This document shows, one piece after another, positions 22,622-34,182 of a DNA stretch of 64,000 nucleotides. Every line of letters begins with the position of its first letter. Within the stretch, counting starts at the first letter, position 1. The notes under the pieces are model-generated. The model did no database searches and was not told the DNA's origin. It saw only the letters and a list, made by a program, of their open reading frames with translations. The stretch lies in assembly GCF_905171765.1 (NCBI RefSeq), contig NC_053390.1, positions 515,368,852 through 515,432,851 of the forward strand, given 5' to 3'. The stretch comes from Bufo bufo (taxonomy: Eukaryota; Chordata; Amphibia; Anura; Bufonidae). Both the position numbers and the translations under genes were made by a program.

Positions 22622-23374
22622 TATATAAGGCTGAGGTTTCCTCAGTTCTGTGTCAGCTCTCCTGGTTTGTGTTGTCTTGTCCTGCTCCTGGTTTGTACTC
22701 TCTCTCCCATGCTGCTGACCCATGGGATCCGTGTCTCTCTGTCTGTGCTCTGTGGGTTTCCCTACTTGTTCATTACGTCCTCTTTGATGTCCTCTTTCCT
22801 GTCTTTCTGTTATCTGTTCTGCCAGTTATGTTTTAGTTACTTTGTGTTTATTCATGTCTGTGTTCAGCAAGCGCCTAGCTGCAGAGTGCTATGCGCAAGG
22901 CCACTCAGTATACCACTGGTGGAGCAAGTCTTTCTCTGCTCATTGTCACTCCTGCTACCTTGCGTGAACTCCTGCTTGTATTATTAGTTGCTCTGTTTTG
23001 TATTTGCCTGTCTGTTATGTATGCCTATGTGCCGTCGGTACCTTCTGGTACCTGTTGTCCATTCGTTCCTGCTGTCACTGTCTAGTTCACGCTCCAGAGT
23101 GGACCCTGGCAACTTCCTGCGGCAAAGTCTAACCCTACCATCTAGGGCTCTAGTGAATACCAGGAGTTGCTTAGTCACGCCCCTCTGGAGTATTACTAGA
23201 CAGTGGCGCAGTGGGGTTTTCTCCCACTGTGCTGATGGTACATAGAGCTCTTGTTTTGTCTGTGCTGCCTTCCCTGTTTTTTGTTTATGCAATAAACTTT
23301 TATGTGTCTGTACCTGATTTCCATTTATTGCTTGACGACGCGGTGGTCTCTCCTGGGGCCTCCAACTCGTGACA

Positions 23375-24254
23375 GAATGAACAAGTCAACTTTCACAGAG
23401 TTTTTTTTTGTTCTGTTTTCTGCTTATCTGTGGTGTGTGTGCATTCTGTATTTCCCTCTTTATGCTGCCTTTAGGTATCGGATTTGGTTGCCTTGGTGTA
23501 CTGGCTGCTGTGTTTTCCGTGTATGCTGGTTGCCAGGGGCGACGTCCGGTGTAGCCTTTTTAGCTTGCAGTTCTGCCTACGGCCGTGTTTTTCGTTATCG
23601 GCGCAGGCGTCTGCTTCTGGTCCTGGCCTCCGGTAGGGGGTGTCAGCATGTCTGACCAATCAGTTCTTGGCAGACATGCCATTCTCTGGAGGGAGAGTGG
23701 AGGGGGAGGTGTTAGCACACTGCAGTTCACCATGTCTTTTGTGGCCGTGTAGGCTGGCTGCATTCCTCTTGGCGTACTGGCTGCGTTTACCGTATAGGCT
23801 GGTTGCTAGGGGCTGCGTGCTGGCTGTGGTCGTCTTATGTGTTCTGCTTGTGTACCTCTGTACCCCTTTGATTCTGATTTTTCTTTGTTTTCCAGTCTGG
23901 TTCCTGTTCCTGGTCCCACTCCTCCGGAAGGGGGTGTCAGCATGTTCGACCAATTAGTTCTTGGCAGACATGTCATTCTCCGGAGGGAGAGTGGAGGGGG
24001 AGGTAACTTGGTGCGGTTCACTTGTTGTGTATGCCGTGTTGGCTAGCTATCTTCCCCTGGCGTACTGGCTGCGGACCCTCCGTGTAGGCTGGTTTTCAGG
24101 GGTTGGGCTGGTTGCGGTCGTCATATGTGTTCCTGCCCTTGTACCTCGTCACCCCTTTGATTTCTGTCCCCTTGCCTGGTTCTGTTTGGTTTGTTGCCCC
24201 ACTTCTTCCCCTTTCTTTTTGGGGGGAGAGGGGGGGGCTTTGAGGGGTGGGAGT
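23375..24254 (+). repeat. Internal region of LTR element with ~300-bp repeats
   Basis: A block containing GGCGTACTGGCTGCG, GGCTGGTTGC and GGGGGTGTCAGCATGT, then TTGGCAGACATG and CTCTGGAGGGAGAGTGGAGG, recurs two to three times (23630-23710, 23925-24005, and partly 24060-24130). No gag or pol motif is visible. Confidence 0.6.
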
Positions 24255-25190
24255 TTCACAGCCACTATCTCTGGCTGTGACCTTCCGTCCTTGCTTGTTC
24301 AGCGCTCCTCGCTGAAGTTTCGTTACTGTGTGTAATTTGTGGTTCTGTATGGGTTAACTCCCCTGTGTGCCTATTTGGAGTTAATCCTCTGTCTGCTCCA
24401 TGGGTGTGGCTTCTCTGCTGCACCCATGGAACCTGTATATAAGGCTGAGGTTTCCTCAGTTCTGTGTCAGCTCTCCTGGTGTGTGTTGTCTTGTCCTGCT
24501 CCTGGTTTGTACTCTCTCTCCCATGCTGCTGACCCATGGGATCCGTGTCTGTCTGTCTGTGCTCTGTGGGTTTCCCTACTTGTTCATTACTTCCTCTTTG
24601 ATGTCCTCTTTCCTGTCTTTCTGTTATCTGTTCTGCCAGTTATGTTTTAGTTACTTTGTGTTTATTCATATGTCTGTGTTCAGCAAGCGCCTAGCTGCAG
24701 AGTGCTATGCGCAAGGCCACGCAGTATACCACTGGTGGAGCAAGTCCTTCTCTGCTCATTGTCACTCCTGCTCCCTTGCGTGAACTCCTGCTTGTATTAT
24801 TAGTTGCCCTGTTTTGTATTTGCCTGTCTGTTATGTATGCCTATGTGCCGTCGGTACCTTCTGGTACCTGTTGTCCATTCGTTCCTGCTGTCACTGTCTA
24901 GTTCACGCTCCAGAGTGGACCCTGGCAACTTCCTGCGGCAAAGTCTAACCCTACCATCTAGGGCTCTAGTAAATACCAGGAGTTGCTTAGTCACGCCCCT
25001 CTGGAGTATTACTAGACAGTGGCGCAGTGGGGTTTTCTCCCACTGTGCTGACGGTACATAGAGCTCTTGTTTTGTCTGTGCTGCCTTCCCTGTTTTTTGT
25101 TTATGCAATAAACTCTTATGTGTCTGTACCTGATTTCCGTTTATTGCTTGACGACGCGGTGGTCTCTCCTGGGGCCTCCAACTCGTGACA
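24255..25190 (+). repeat. Right LTR (936 bp)
   Basis: Uninterrupted copy: TATA box GTATATAAGG at about 24436, polyadenylation signal AATAAA near 25107, end CGTGACA. ORFs of 60-130 codons across both LTRs are in non-conserved frames and look like chance. Confidence 0.75.
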
Positions 25191-26429
25191 CTCTCTCTGC
25201 GTTGCCTCTCTCTGCGTTATTATAAGGTGTGTTAAGTAGTACTATTCCTATCAGTTTAATCCCTGTTACGTATGATAATAATAATAATAATAATATTATT
25301 ATTAGGTGTGTTAAGTAGTACTATTGCTATCAGTTTAATCCCTGTTACGTCCCCTATTAGGGGACGTGTATATGGAATAGATTTTAGGAACCGGGAGATG
25401 GAAAAAGATGCTTGGTCGGTCCTCCTACTTTCAATTTGGGGCACTGCGCGTGCAAACTACTGTGCCACCAGATAGGAATAGTACTACTTAACACACCTCT
25501 CCTATCAGTTTAATCCCTGTTACGTCCCCTATCAGGGACGTGTATATGGAATAGATTTTAGGAACCGTGAGATGGAAAAAGATGCTTGGTCGGTCCTCCT
25601 ACTTCCAATTTGGGGCACTGCGCGTGCAATCTACTGTGCCACCAGATAGGAATAGTACTACTTAACACACCACTCCTTTCAGGGGAAGTGTATGGAATAG
25701 ATTTTAGACAACCGCAAAGAGTTGTCAATAGTTGACACACTCATGACATAAATTTTATTCCTCTATGCGTCAATCTTGGTGTAGTGATGACTGTGCTCGT
25801 GCGCACGTTTGGGAAATTGCAGGCGATGGGGGTTTTTCAAAGCCTATGGTCATGCTGAGGTAGTTCAGTGACAGTTAAGTGACCCAGAAAACAATGATTT
25901 TGCAGTATAGGCCCATTGTTGGCCTAGTAGGCTTTAATGATCACCTTAGATGATCACAAAGAAAATTTATGTTTTTTCTATGCAAAATTATCCAGCCGAT
26001 CGCTTTTGGTCTGTTCACAATGAAGCAACGACCTTATCATCTGGGGTGTGCCAACATTGCCATTGTCAACACACTCATAGAGGTGGTCGCTTCATTGTGA
26101 TACGCAAGCCCCTTCACCACAACAAGGTAACGATCGCGAAGGGGAATTGACACATGTATGTGCCTTTTTTTGTTGTTGTTTTGTTTTTGCAGCCACAGTG
26201 CAGCACCAGAGGCCAGAAAAATTTGGCATGTACACAAGCCTGAAAAATTTTGTATTGTAGCAGCGGCCAGAAAAGTTGATTTTCCCAGGCAGAAAGTGCC
26301 CTAAAACATTGCGGCTTGAACCCTAGTTGGTGGCGGATAAGTCACGCGAGTCATCCGGCATTCAGAGATAAAATACAGCAGCGTGTGGACCATTTTTAGC
26401 CCAAGGCAGCTCATCTCCTCAGGCCTTTT
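25191..26429. repeat. hAT1 subterminal repeats and 3' flank
   Basis: A ~170-bp unit with CAGTTTAATCCCTGTTACGT, GGGACGTGTATATGGAATAG and GATAGGAATAGTACTACTTA recurs about three times between 25225 and 25740. An (ATA/ATT)n stretch lies at 25274-25303. The rest (25740-26429) is unremarkable non-coding DNA up to the transposase C-terminus. Confidence 0.6.
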
Positions 26430-29277
26430 TTAGTCGAATGTATCGCCCACTGTCAGTCCCTTCGGGATCCATGCCTCATTCATCTTAATAAAGGTGAGGT
26501 AATCTAGACTTTTTTGACCTAGGTGACTTCTCTTCTCAGTGACAATACCTCCTGCTGCACTGAAGGTCCTTTCTGATAGGACACTTGAAGTGGGGCAGGC
26601 AAGAAGTTCTATCGCAAATTGGGATAGCTCAGGCCACAGGTCAAGCCTGCACACCCAGTAGTCAAGGGGTTCATCGCTCTTCAGAGTGTCGATATCTGCA
26701 ATTAAGGCGAGGTAGTCTGCTACCTGTCGGTCGAGTCGTTCTCTGAGGGTGGACCCCGAAGGGCTGTGGCGATGCGTAGGACTTAAAAAGGTCCTCCATC
26801 AACAACACGTCTGTAAAGTGTCCTGTCCTTGCCGGCGTGGTCGGAGGAGGATTACTTTCACCTCTTCCCCTGTTAGATTCCCATTGTGCTGTGACATCAC
26901 CCTTATACGCTGTGTAAAGCATACTTTTTAATTTATTTTGGAACTGCTGCATCCTTTCCGACTTCCGGTAATTCAGTAACATTTCAGGCACTTTCTGCTT
27001 ATACCGGGGGTCTAGTAGCGTGGCCACCCAGTACAGGTCGTTCTCCTTCAGCCTTTTTATACGAGGGTCCCTCAACAAGCACGACAGCATGTAAGACCCC
27101 ATTTGCACAAGGTTGGATGCCGAGCTACTCATGTCCCGTTCCTCGTCCTCAGTGATCTCACTGAAGGTATGTTCTTCCCCCCAGCCACGTACAACACCAC
27201 GGGTACCAGATAGGTGATAACGAGCACCCCTGGATGCCTGCTGTGGTTGGTCTTCCTCCTCCTCCTCAAAGCCACATTTCTCCTCTGACTCCTCTTCCTC
27301 ACACTCCTCTTCCAGCATTGCCGCAGGTCCAGCAAGCGATGCTGATAAGGCTGTTTTTGGTGGTGATGGTGACCACAACTCTTCCTCTTCACGCTCATCT
27401 ACGGCCTGATCCAGCACTCTTCGCAGGGCACGCGCTAGGAAGAAAACAAATGGGATGATGCCGCTGATGGTGCCTTCGGTGCGACTGACTAGGTTTGTCA
27501 CCTCCTCAAAAGGACGCATGAGCCTACAGGCATTGCGCATGAGCGTCCAGTAACGTGGCAATAAAATTCCCAGCTCCGCAGAGGCTGTCCTAGCACCCCG
27601 GTCATACAAATACTCGTTGACGGCTTTTTCTTGTTGGAGCAGGCGGTCGAACATTAGGAGTGTTGAATTCCAACGTGTCGGGCTGTCGCAAATCAAGCGC
27701 CTCACTGGCATGTTGTTTCGCCGCTGGATATCTGAAAAGTGCGCCATGGCCGTGTAGGAACACCTGAAATGGCCACACACCTTCCTGGCCTGCTTGAGGA
27801 CATCCTGTAAGCCTGGGTACTTATGCACAAAGCGTTGTACGATCAGATTACACACATGTGCCATGCACGGCACATGTGTCAACTTGCCCAAATTCAATGC
27901 CGCCAACAAATTGCTTCCGTTGTCACACACCACTTTGCCGATCTCCAGTTGGTGCGGAGTCAGCCACTGATCCACCTGTGCGTTCAGGGCGGACAGGAGT
28001 GCTGGTCCGGTGTGACTCTCTGCTTTCAGGCAAGTCAACCCCAAGACGGCATGACACTGTCATATCTGGGATGTGGAATAGCCCCTGGGGAGCTGGGGGG
28101 GGTGCTGTTGAAGTGGAGAAAGACGCAGCAGCAGAAGAGGACTCAGCCGAGGAGGTTATGGAAGAGGATGGAGTAGGAGTCGTGGCGGTGTCACCAACTC
28201 CTCTGCAGAGCCACGCATTCCATGCTTGGCAGCCGTCAGCAGGTTTACCCAATGCGCAGTGTAGGTGATATACCTGCCCTGACCGTGCTTTGCAGACCAG
28301 GTATCAGTGGTCAGATGGACCCTTGCCCCAACACTGTGTGCCAGACATGCCATTACTTACTTTTGCACAATCGAGTACAGGTTGGGGATTGCCTTTTGTG
28401 CAAAGAAATTTCGGCCGGGTACCTTCCACTGCGGTGTCCCAATAGCTACAAATTTTTGGAAGGCCTCAGACTCCACCAGCTTGTATGGTAAAAGCTGGCG
28501 GGCTAAGAGTTCCGACAAGCCAGCTGTCAGACGCCGGGCAAGGGGGTGACTTTGTGACATTAGCTTCTTACGCTCAAACATGTCCTTGACAGACACCTGA
28601 CTGTGGGCAGATAAGCAGGAACTGCTCAAGGCGAGAGACGGAGTGGCGGTTGGTTGAGAGGGGGCAAGGAGGACAGCAGTGGTTGGCGTGGCTGAAGATG
28701 CTGGACCAGGAGGAGGATGGCGGCTTTGAGTTTGTGTGCTGCTTGTACTCATGTGTTGATCCCATAGGCGTTTGTGATGTGCGATCATGTGCCTTCGCAA
28801 AGCAGTTTCTTTTGGCACAGGTTGCAAATGGCATCGCTGTTGTCAGAGGCAGACACACAAAAAAATGCCACACTGCTGAGCTCTGCAATGACGGCATTCT
28901 GGTGGTGGCAACAGCATGCTTTGATTGGCGTGCTGTCTGACTGACCCCGGGTGCCGATGCATGCTGTCTGTGCCACTAGCTCCTTGCGATGACCTCCCCC
29001 TGCTTCTAACTCGTCTCTCCCTCCTCTCTGTCTCCCCATCTGAACTTTCCCCCTGTTCTTCTTCTCTTCGAGCGGGCACCCACGTGACATCCACGGACAC
29101 ATCGTCATCATCAACCGCTTCACTTGTATCTGACAACTCCGCAAAGGAAGCAGCAGCGGGTACAACTTCATCATCATCACACCGTACGTCCATGTGTGTA
29201 ATGCTGCCTGACTGAGACATATCCCTGTTATCTACATCCTCTGGCAATAATGGTTGCGCATCACTCATTTCTTCCAA
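26430..29277 (-). pseudogene. hAT1 transposase, frameshifted
   Basis: Read right to left. The acidic N-terminus (29277-28843) is followed by a BED finger (ICNLCQKK ... RRHMIAHHK) spanning 28785-28827. Next come HLTTDTWSAKHGQGRYITYT at 28156-28353, VVCDNGSNLLAAL and RWNSTLLMFDRL in the 457-codon frame 28044-26671, then YWVATLLDPRYK. The hAT dimerisation domain with PTSSVLSERTFSAAGG and FIKMNEAWIP lies at 26654-26430. At least four frame changes (near 28840, 28355, 28100 and 26665) break it. It is a BED-type hAT transposase like hAT2 and hAT3 but clearly diverged, so it represents another subfamily. Confidence 0.85.
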
Positions 29278-29449
29278 CTGATGAGTAAATAACTCCTCTG
29301 ACAGATCAAGTGTATCAGCTGTGGTGCTAGTGTTGGTGGTGGTGGCAGGCGGGCAAGTGGCAACTTGAGAGGTGCCCGAAGCTGAGCTGGAGGAGGATGG
29401 TGAGTCAAGGTTCCGAGCGGCTGGGCCTTAAACACATAAACACATGTGT

Positions 29450-29770
29450 GCAACTGACTGCTATTTATTCACAGTCAAAATTGTTGTTTTTCTTTAAATG
29501 TTATCTACTGTGACACCAGATATGAGTTGCGCTGGTGACACTATGCACTTGCAGGGCATGAAACACATGCGCGTGCCAGCAACTGACTTCTATTATATTA
29601 CAGTCAAAAAAGTTTTTTTTTTTTTTTTTGTTTTTTTTTAAATGCAAGCTATTGTGACACCAGATATGAGTGGTGGCACTGGGCAAGTGGGCACAGTATA
29701 CGCTGTGAGCCTGACACACACGCTGGCAGGAAACTGCAACTAGATTACACAGGAAAAAAAAAAAGAAGAC
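29450..29770. repeat. Tandem duplication in hAT1 5' leader
   Basis: A ~145-bp unit with TGTGACACCAGATATGAGT and ACAGTCAAAA occurs about twice, with long T runs (near 29611-29640). No coding frame. Confidence 0.6.
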
Positions 29771-30059
29771 TTTTGTTCTAGCCCTAAAACGGGCTTTTTG
29801 GGGTGCTGTCCTTACAGCAGAGATCAGATGATTCTTTCAGGACTGTAGTGGACACTGAATACACTAGCCTAGCTATCTATTTCCCTATTAAATCATCAGC
29901 AGCTACACTGTCCCTCCTCTCACTAAGAATGAAGCTTCCTAAAGAATCTAAAATAGATGCTGTCCAGGAGGTGGGAGGGTCTGGGAGGGAGGGTATGATG
30001 ATGATTGGCTGGAATGTGTCTGCTGACTGAGGTACAGGGTCAAAGTTTACACAATGATG

Positions 30060-30168
30060 ACGAATAGGGGGCGGACCGAACATCACATATGTTCGCTCGC
30101 CGCGGCGAACGCGAACAAGCGATGTTCGCCCGGAACTATTCGCCGGCGAATAGTTCGGAACATGTCTA
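30060..30168. other. hAT1 right end with terminal palindromes
   Basis: A perfect 24-bp palindrome lies at 30133-30156 (arms GAACTATTCGCC / GGCGAATAGTTC), preceded by a TTCGC-rich palindrome around GCCGCGGC. These GTTCG/CGAAC motifs probably bind transposase. Confidence 0.7.
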
Positions 30169-30213
30169 GTCCTCAGCTCTATACACAAAATCCCGGTGAC
30201 GGGTTCCCTTTAA

Positions 30214-30568
30214 TGTATAATTTCCACTTCATTCTGGCAAACTTTTTTCCTCTTCCATCTTTGGGGTTGGTTTTCTGGCACTTGATGAATGTCAGTTCAT
30301 CTGCTTGGACTATATTTGTTTAAGGGCAAGACTAATGCTGCATCAGACTGTTCTACCTAAGACAGGTTCCCTTGCTCTTCAACTTCTACTCTATCTATCT
30401 TTGCATCCTCTAACAGTGGCATGCTAATACTAGACTCAGACATATTAAAGGACCTTTCACTTTATTAAAGGACCTTTCACTTTAAATGCAATATTGACAA
30501 ATGCAGAAATAAATTACTTTCACTTTAAATGTAACAGCGATAAATGCAGGAAATAAATGACTTTTACT
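30214..30568 (-). pseudogene. Probable BEL/Pao gag N-terminus and leader
   Basis: From an ATG near 30452 the minus strand reads a short acidic peptide (MSESSISMPLLED) and remains codon-like but is stopped by TAG and TGA codons. It lies on the same strand as, and upstream of, the gag fragment beyond MITE F, so I read it as the interrupted 5' part of the same gene. Short tandem GGACCTTTCACTTTA repeats (30455-30568) precede it. This is inference from position. Confidence 0.4.
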
Positions 30569-30572
30569 TTAA

Positions 30573-33500
30573 CCCCTTAAGGACCGGGCTCATTTTCACC
30601 TTAAGGACCAGGCCATTTTTTGGAAATCTGACCAGTGTCACTTTAAGTGCTAATAACTTTAAAACGCTTTGACTTATCCAGGCCATTCTGAGACTGTTTT
30701 TTCGTCACATATTGTACTTCATGACACTGGTAAAATGAAGTCAAAAAAATTATTTTTTTTGCACAAAAAAATACCTAATTTACCAAAAATTTGGAAAAAT
30801 TTGCAAATTTCAAAGTTTCAGTTTCTCTACTTCTGTAATACATAGTAATACCCCAAAAAATTGTGATGACTTTACATTCCCCATATGTCTACTTCATGCT
30901 TGAATTGTTTTGGGAATGATATTTTATTTTTTGGGGATGTTATAAGGCTTAGAAGTTTAGAAGCAAATCTTGAAATTTTTCCGAAATTTACAAAAACTCA
31001 ATTTTTAGGGACCAGTTCAGGTTTGAAGTCACTTTGCGAGGCTTACATAATAGAAACCACCCAAAAATGACCCCATCTAAGAAACTACACCCCTCAAGGT
31101 ATTCAAAACTGATTTTGCATACATTGTTAACCCTTTAGGTGTTGCACAAGAGTTATTGGCAAATGGGGAGGAAATTTGAGAATTTGATTTTTTTGTCTAA
31201 TTTTTCATTTTAACCCATTTTTTCCACTAACAAAGCAAGGGTTAACAGCCAAACAAGACTGTATCTTTATTGCCCTGACTCTGCTGTTTACAGAAACACC
31301 CAATATGTGGCCGTAAACTACTGTACGGCCTCACAGCGGGGCGTAGAGTGAAAGGTGCGCCGTTTGGTTTTTGGAAGGCTGATTTTTATGGACTGGTTTA
31401 TTTACACCATGTCCCATTTGAAGCCCCCTGATGCACCCCTAGAGGAGAAACTCCCTAAAAGTGACCCCATCTAAGAAACTACACCCCTCAAGGTATTCAA
31501 AACTGATTTTACATACGTCGTTAACCCTTTAGGTGTTGCACAAGAGTTATTGGCAAATGGAGATGAAATTTGAGAATTTCATTTTTTTGCCTAATTTTCA
31601 ATTTTAACCCATTTTTTTCACTAACAAAGCAAGGGTTAACAGCCAAACAAAACTGTATCTTTATTGCCCTGACTCTGCTGTTCACAGAAACACCCCATAT
31701 GTGGCTGTAAACTACTGTACGGCCACACAGCGGGGCGTAGAGTGAAAGGTGCGCCAACTGTTTTTTTGACACCATGTCCCATTTGAAGCCCCCCTGATGC
31801 ACCCCTAGAGTAGAAACTCCATAAAAGTGACCCCATCTAAGAAACTACACCCCTCAAGGTATTCAAAACTGATTTTACAAACTTTGTTAACCCTTTAGGT
31901 GTTGCACAAGATTTAATGGAAAATAGAGACACAATTTCAAAATTTCACATTTTTGGCAGATTTTCCATTTTAATATTTTTTTTCCAGTTACAAAGCAAGG
32001 GTTAACAGCCAAACAAAACTCATTATTTATGGCCCTGATTCTGTAGTTTACAGAAACACCCCATATGTGGTCGTAAACCGCTGTACGGGCACACGGCAGG
32101 GCGCAGAAGGAAAGGAATGCTATACGGTTTTTGGAAGGCAGGTTTTGCTGGACTGTTTTTTTGACACCATGTCCCATTTGAAGCCCCCCTGATGCACCCC
32201 TAGAGTAGAAACTCCAGAAAAGTGACCCCATTTTAGAAACTACGGGATAGGGTGGCAGTATTGTTGGTACTAGTTTAGGGTACATATGATTTTTGGTTGC
32301 TCTATATTACACTTTTTGTGCGGCAAGGTAACAAGAATTAGCTTTTTTGGCACCTTTTTTTTTTTTGTTATTTACAACATTCATCTGACAGGTTAGATCA
32401 TGTGGTAATTTCATAGAGCAGGTTGTCACGGACGTGGCGATACCTAATATGTATTACATTTTTTTAATTTATGTAAGTTTTACCCAATGATTTCATTTTT
32501 AAAACAAAAAAAAGTTTTAGTGTCTCCATAGTCTAAGAGTCATAGTTTTTTCAGTTTTTGGGCGATTATCTTAAGTAGGGTCTCATTTTTTGCGGGAGGA
32601 GATGACGGTTTGATTGGCACTATTTTGGGGTGCATATGACTTTTTGATCGCTTGCTATTACACTTTTTGTGACGTAAGATGACAAAAAATTGCTTTTTTT
32701 CCACAGTTTTCTTTTTTTTTTTTTTTACGGTGGTCACCTGAGGGGTTAGGTCATGTGATATTTTTATAGAGTCGGTCGATACGGACGCGGCAATACCTAA
32801 TATGTATACTTTTTTTTTATTTATGTAAGTTTTACACAATGATTTCATTTTTGAAACAAAAAAAATTATGTTTTAGTGTCTCCATAGTCTAAGAGCCATA
32901 GTTTTTTCAGTTTTTGGGTGATTATCTTAAGTAGGGTCTCATTTTTTGCGGGATGAGATGACGGTTTGATTGCTACAATTTTGGCGTACATGCGACTTTT
33001 TTGATCACTTTTATTACCTTTTTTTGGGAAGTAAGGTGAGCAAAATTTCAATTTCATCATAGTTTTTTATTTTTTATTTTTATGGCGTTCACCGTTCGGG
33101 TAAAGTAACATGACCGTTTTATAGATCAGGTCGTTACGGACGCGGCGATACCAAACATGTGTAGGGAATGTTATTTTTTTAATTTTTAATCAGTGATAAA
33201 TGTGTTTTTTGATTTTTACTTTTTTTTCACTTTTTTTCACTTTTTTTTTTACCCAGACCCACTTGGTTCTTGAAGATCCAGTGGGTCTGATGTCTGTATA
33301 ATACAGTACAGTACAATATATATTGTTCTGTACTGTATTTTACTTACACTGAACAGATCTATGCTTTCAGCACAGATCTGTTCAGCACCATGGACAGCAG
33401 GACGCCTGAGAGGCGTCCTGTTGCCATGGGAACCTTCCCCGTCTGCTCAGAACTGCGCAGACGGGGAAGGGGAAGGATGGGATCTGGCGGGGGGCTGTCT

Positions 33501-34178
33501 GGGAGCTCTCTCCCTCTCCATCGGGGGGCTGCAAAGGCACAGCAGCCCCCCGATCGGAGAGGGAGGGAGCTCCCTCTTACTGTTAACTTTTTCCATACAG
33601 CGGTCCGTACGGACCGCTGTATGGAAAGGGTTAAACGGCTGACATCGCATCACCGATGTCAGCCGTTTATACCAGGGTGTCAGCAATGTGCTGGCACCCT
33701 GGTATACCCACTCTACACCAACGATTATTCAATGGGAGGCGGGCGGGGGATCGCGATCCCGCCTGCCGCACCGCCCGCCTCCCGCACCGCCCCCACCGCC
33801 CGCAACACCCCCCCTGCACCTCCCACCGAGCTAAAATCATTCAGAGGTGCAGGGGGGGTGATAAAAATATATTTTCGGCACACTAAAGTTTATGATCGCC
33901 GCGGTCAAGGACCGCAGCGATCAGAAACTGCAGAAAGCGCAACAAACCGCAGGTCTGAATTGACCTGCGGTTTGTTGCGATCGCGGACATGGGGGGGTCA
34001 CGGGACCCCCCCGCGCATTTAGCCGAGGTGCCTGCTCAATGATTTGAGCAGGCACCTTGTTCCGATCACAGCCGGCCGGGCGGCAGTGATCGGAACAACA
34101 CATGACGTACCGGTACGTCATGTGTCCTTAAGGACTCGGGAAACATGCCGTACCGATACGTCATGTGTCCTTAAGGGG
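30573..34178. mobile_element. TTAA-target element E
   Basis: 3,606 bp with ends CCCCTTAAGGAC and GTCCTTAAGGGG, flanked by TTAA (30569-30572 and 34179-34182). It is non-coding. The left part carries ~370-390 bp tandem modules with GACCCCATCTAAGAAACTAC and CTCAAGGTATTCAAAACTG (marks at 31082, 31476 and 31842, and a decayed one near 32235). The middle has ~345-360 bp modules with GACGGTTTGATTG (32608 and 32966). The right part is a row of hairpins. The left end GACCAGGCCATTTTTT and the module core resemble element A, so A, D and E look like one superfamily. Confidence 0.87.
33301..34122. other. Row of about thirteen hairpins at right end of element E
   Basis: Successive inverted repeats occur at 33301-33338, 33349-33385, 33388-33429, 33434-33469, about 33501-33574, 33591-33626 (36-bp perfect palindrome), 33633-33668, 33669-33705, 33894-33922, 33938-33979, 34026-34056, 34058-34097 and 34101-34122 (22-bp perfect palindrome). 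Stems have unrelated sequences. GC content is far above the left part of E. The short ORFs at 33361-34022 read through these palindromes and are not genes. Confidence 0.87.
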
Positions 34179-34182
34179 TTAA

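Larger units (their letters stand above)
20886..23374 (+). repeat. Left LTR, interrupted by Tc1
   Basis: 20886-21058 plus 22624-23374 correspond to the right LTR. The Tc1 element entered at the TA of GTATATAAGG, the presumed TATA box. The polyadenylation signal AATAAA lies near 23291. Confidence 0.75.
20886..25190 (+). mobile_element. Non-autonomous LTR retrotransposon
   Basis: Two long direct repeats, 20886-23374 (containing a Tc1 insertion) and 24255-25190, flank about 880 bp without a usable coding frame. The repeats start TTCACAGCC and end CGTGACA, and are nearly identical where compared, which suggests recent insertion. A purine tract (GAGGGGTGGGAG) precedes the right repeat, as a polypurine tract should. 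CTCT on both sides may be the target duplication but is low complexity. The ends lack canonical TG. It needs proteins from elsewhere. A Ty3/Gypsy-like origin is possible; I cannot prove it. Confidence 0.7.
20255..30168 (-). mobile_element. hAT1: hAT element inside MITE F
   Basis: It is flanked by a perfect 8-bp duplication, GTCCTCAG, at 20247-20254 and 30169-30176, which fits the Ac-type pattern nTnnnnAn. The ends TAGAGCTGTCGCGAAC and GTTCGGAACATGTCTA form imperfect terminal inverted repeats. It holds a decayed transposase (29277-26430, minus), subterminal repeats, a duplicated transposase scrap near the left end, and the LTR element at 20886-25190. Without that insertion it would be about 5.6 kb. 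Confidence 0.87.
19956..30209. mobile_element. TTAA MITE F, split by hAT1
   Basis: The left end AGGGAACCTGTCACCGAG follows TTAA (19952-19955). The right end is the inverted copy (GGTGACGGGTTCCCT), followed by TTAA (30210-30213). Its own DNA is about 330 bp: 19956-20254 plus 30177-30209. It is a near-palindrome with arms AATACCCAGT...ACTGGGTATT and a central GACTCATCTCAGGGACAGGACTCATCTCAGG stretch. hAT1 entered close to the right end. It shares the AGGG start and TTAA target with MITEs C and G. Confidence 0.87.

Noticed and set aside
22519..24783. ORFs across the LTRs (up to 127 codons), Cys/Leu-rich and membrane-like
   Set aside because: They come from pyrimidine-rich LTR DNA, differ in frame between the two LTRs and have no conserved motif.
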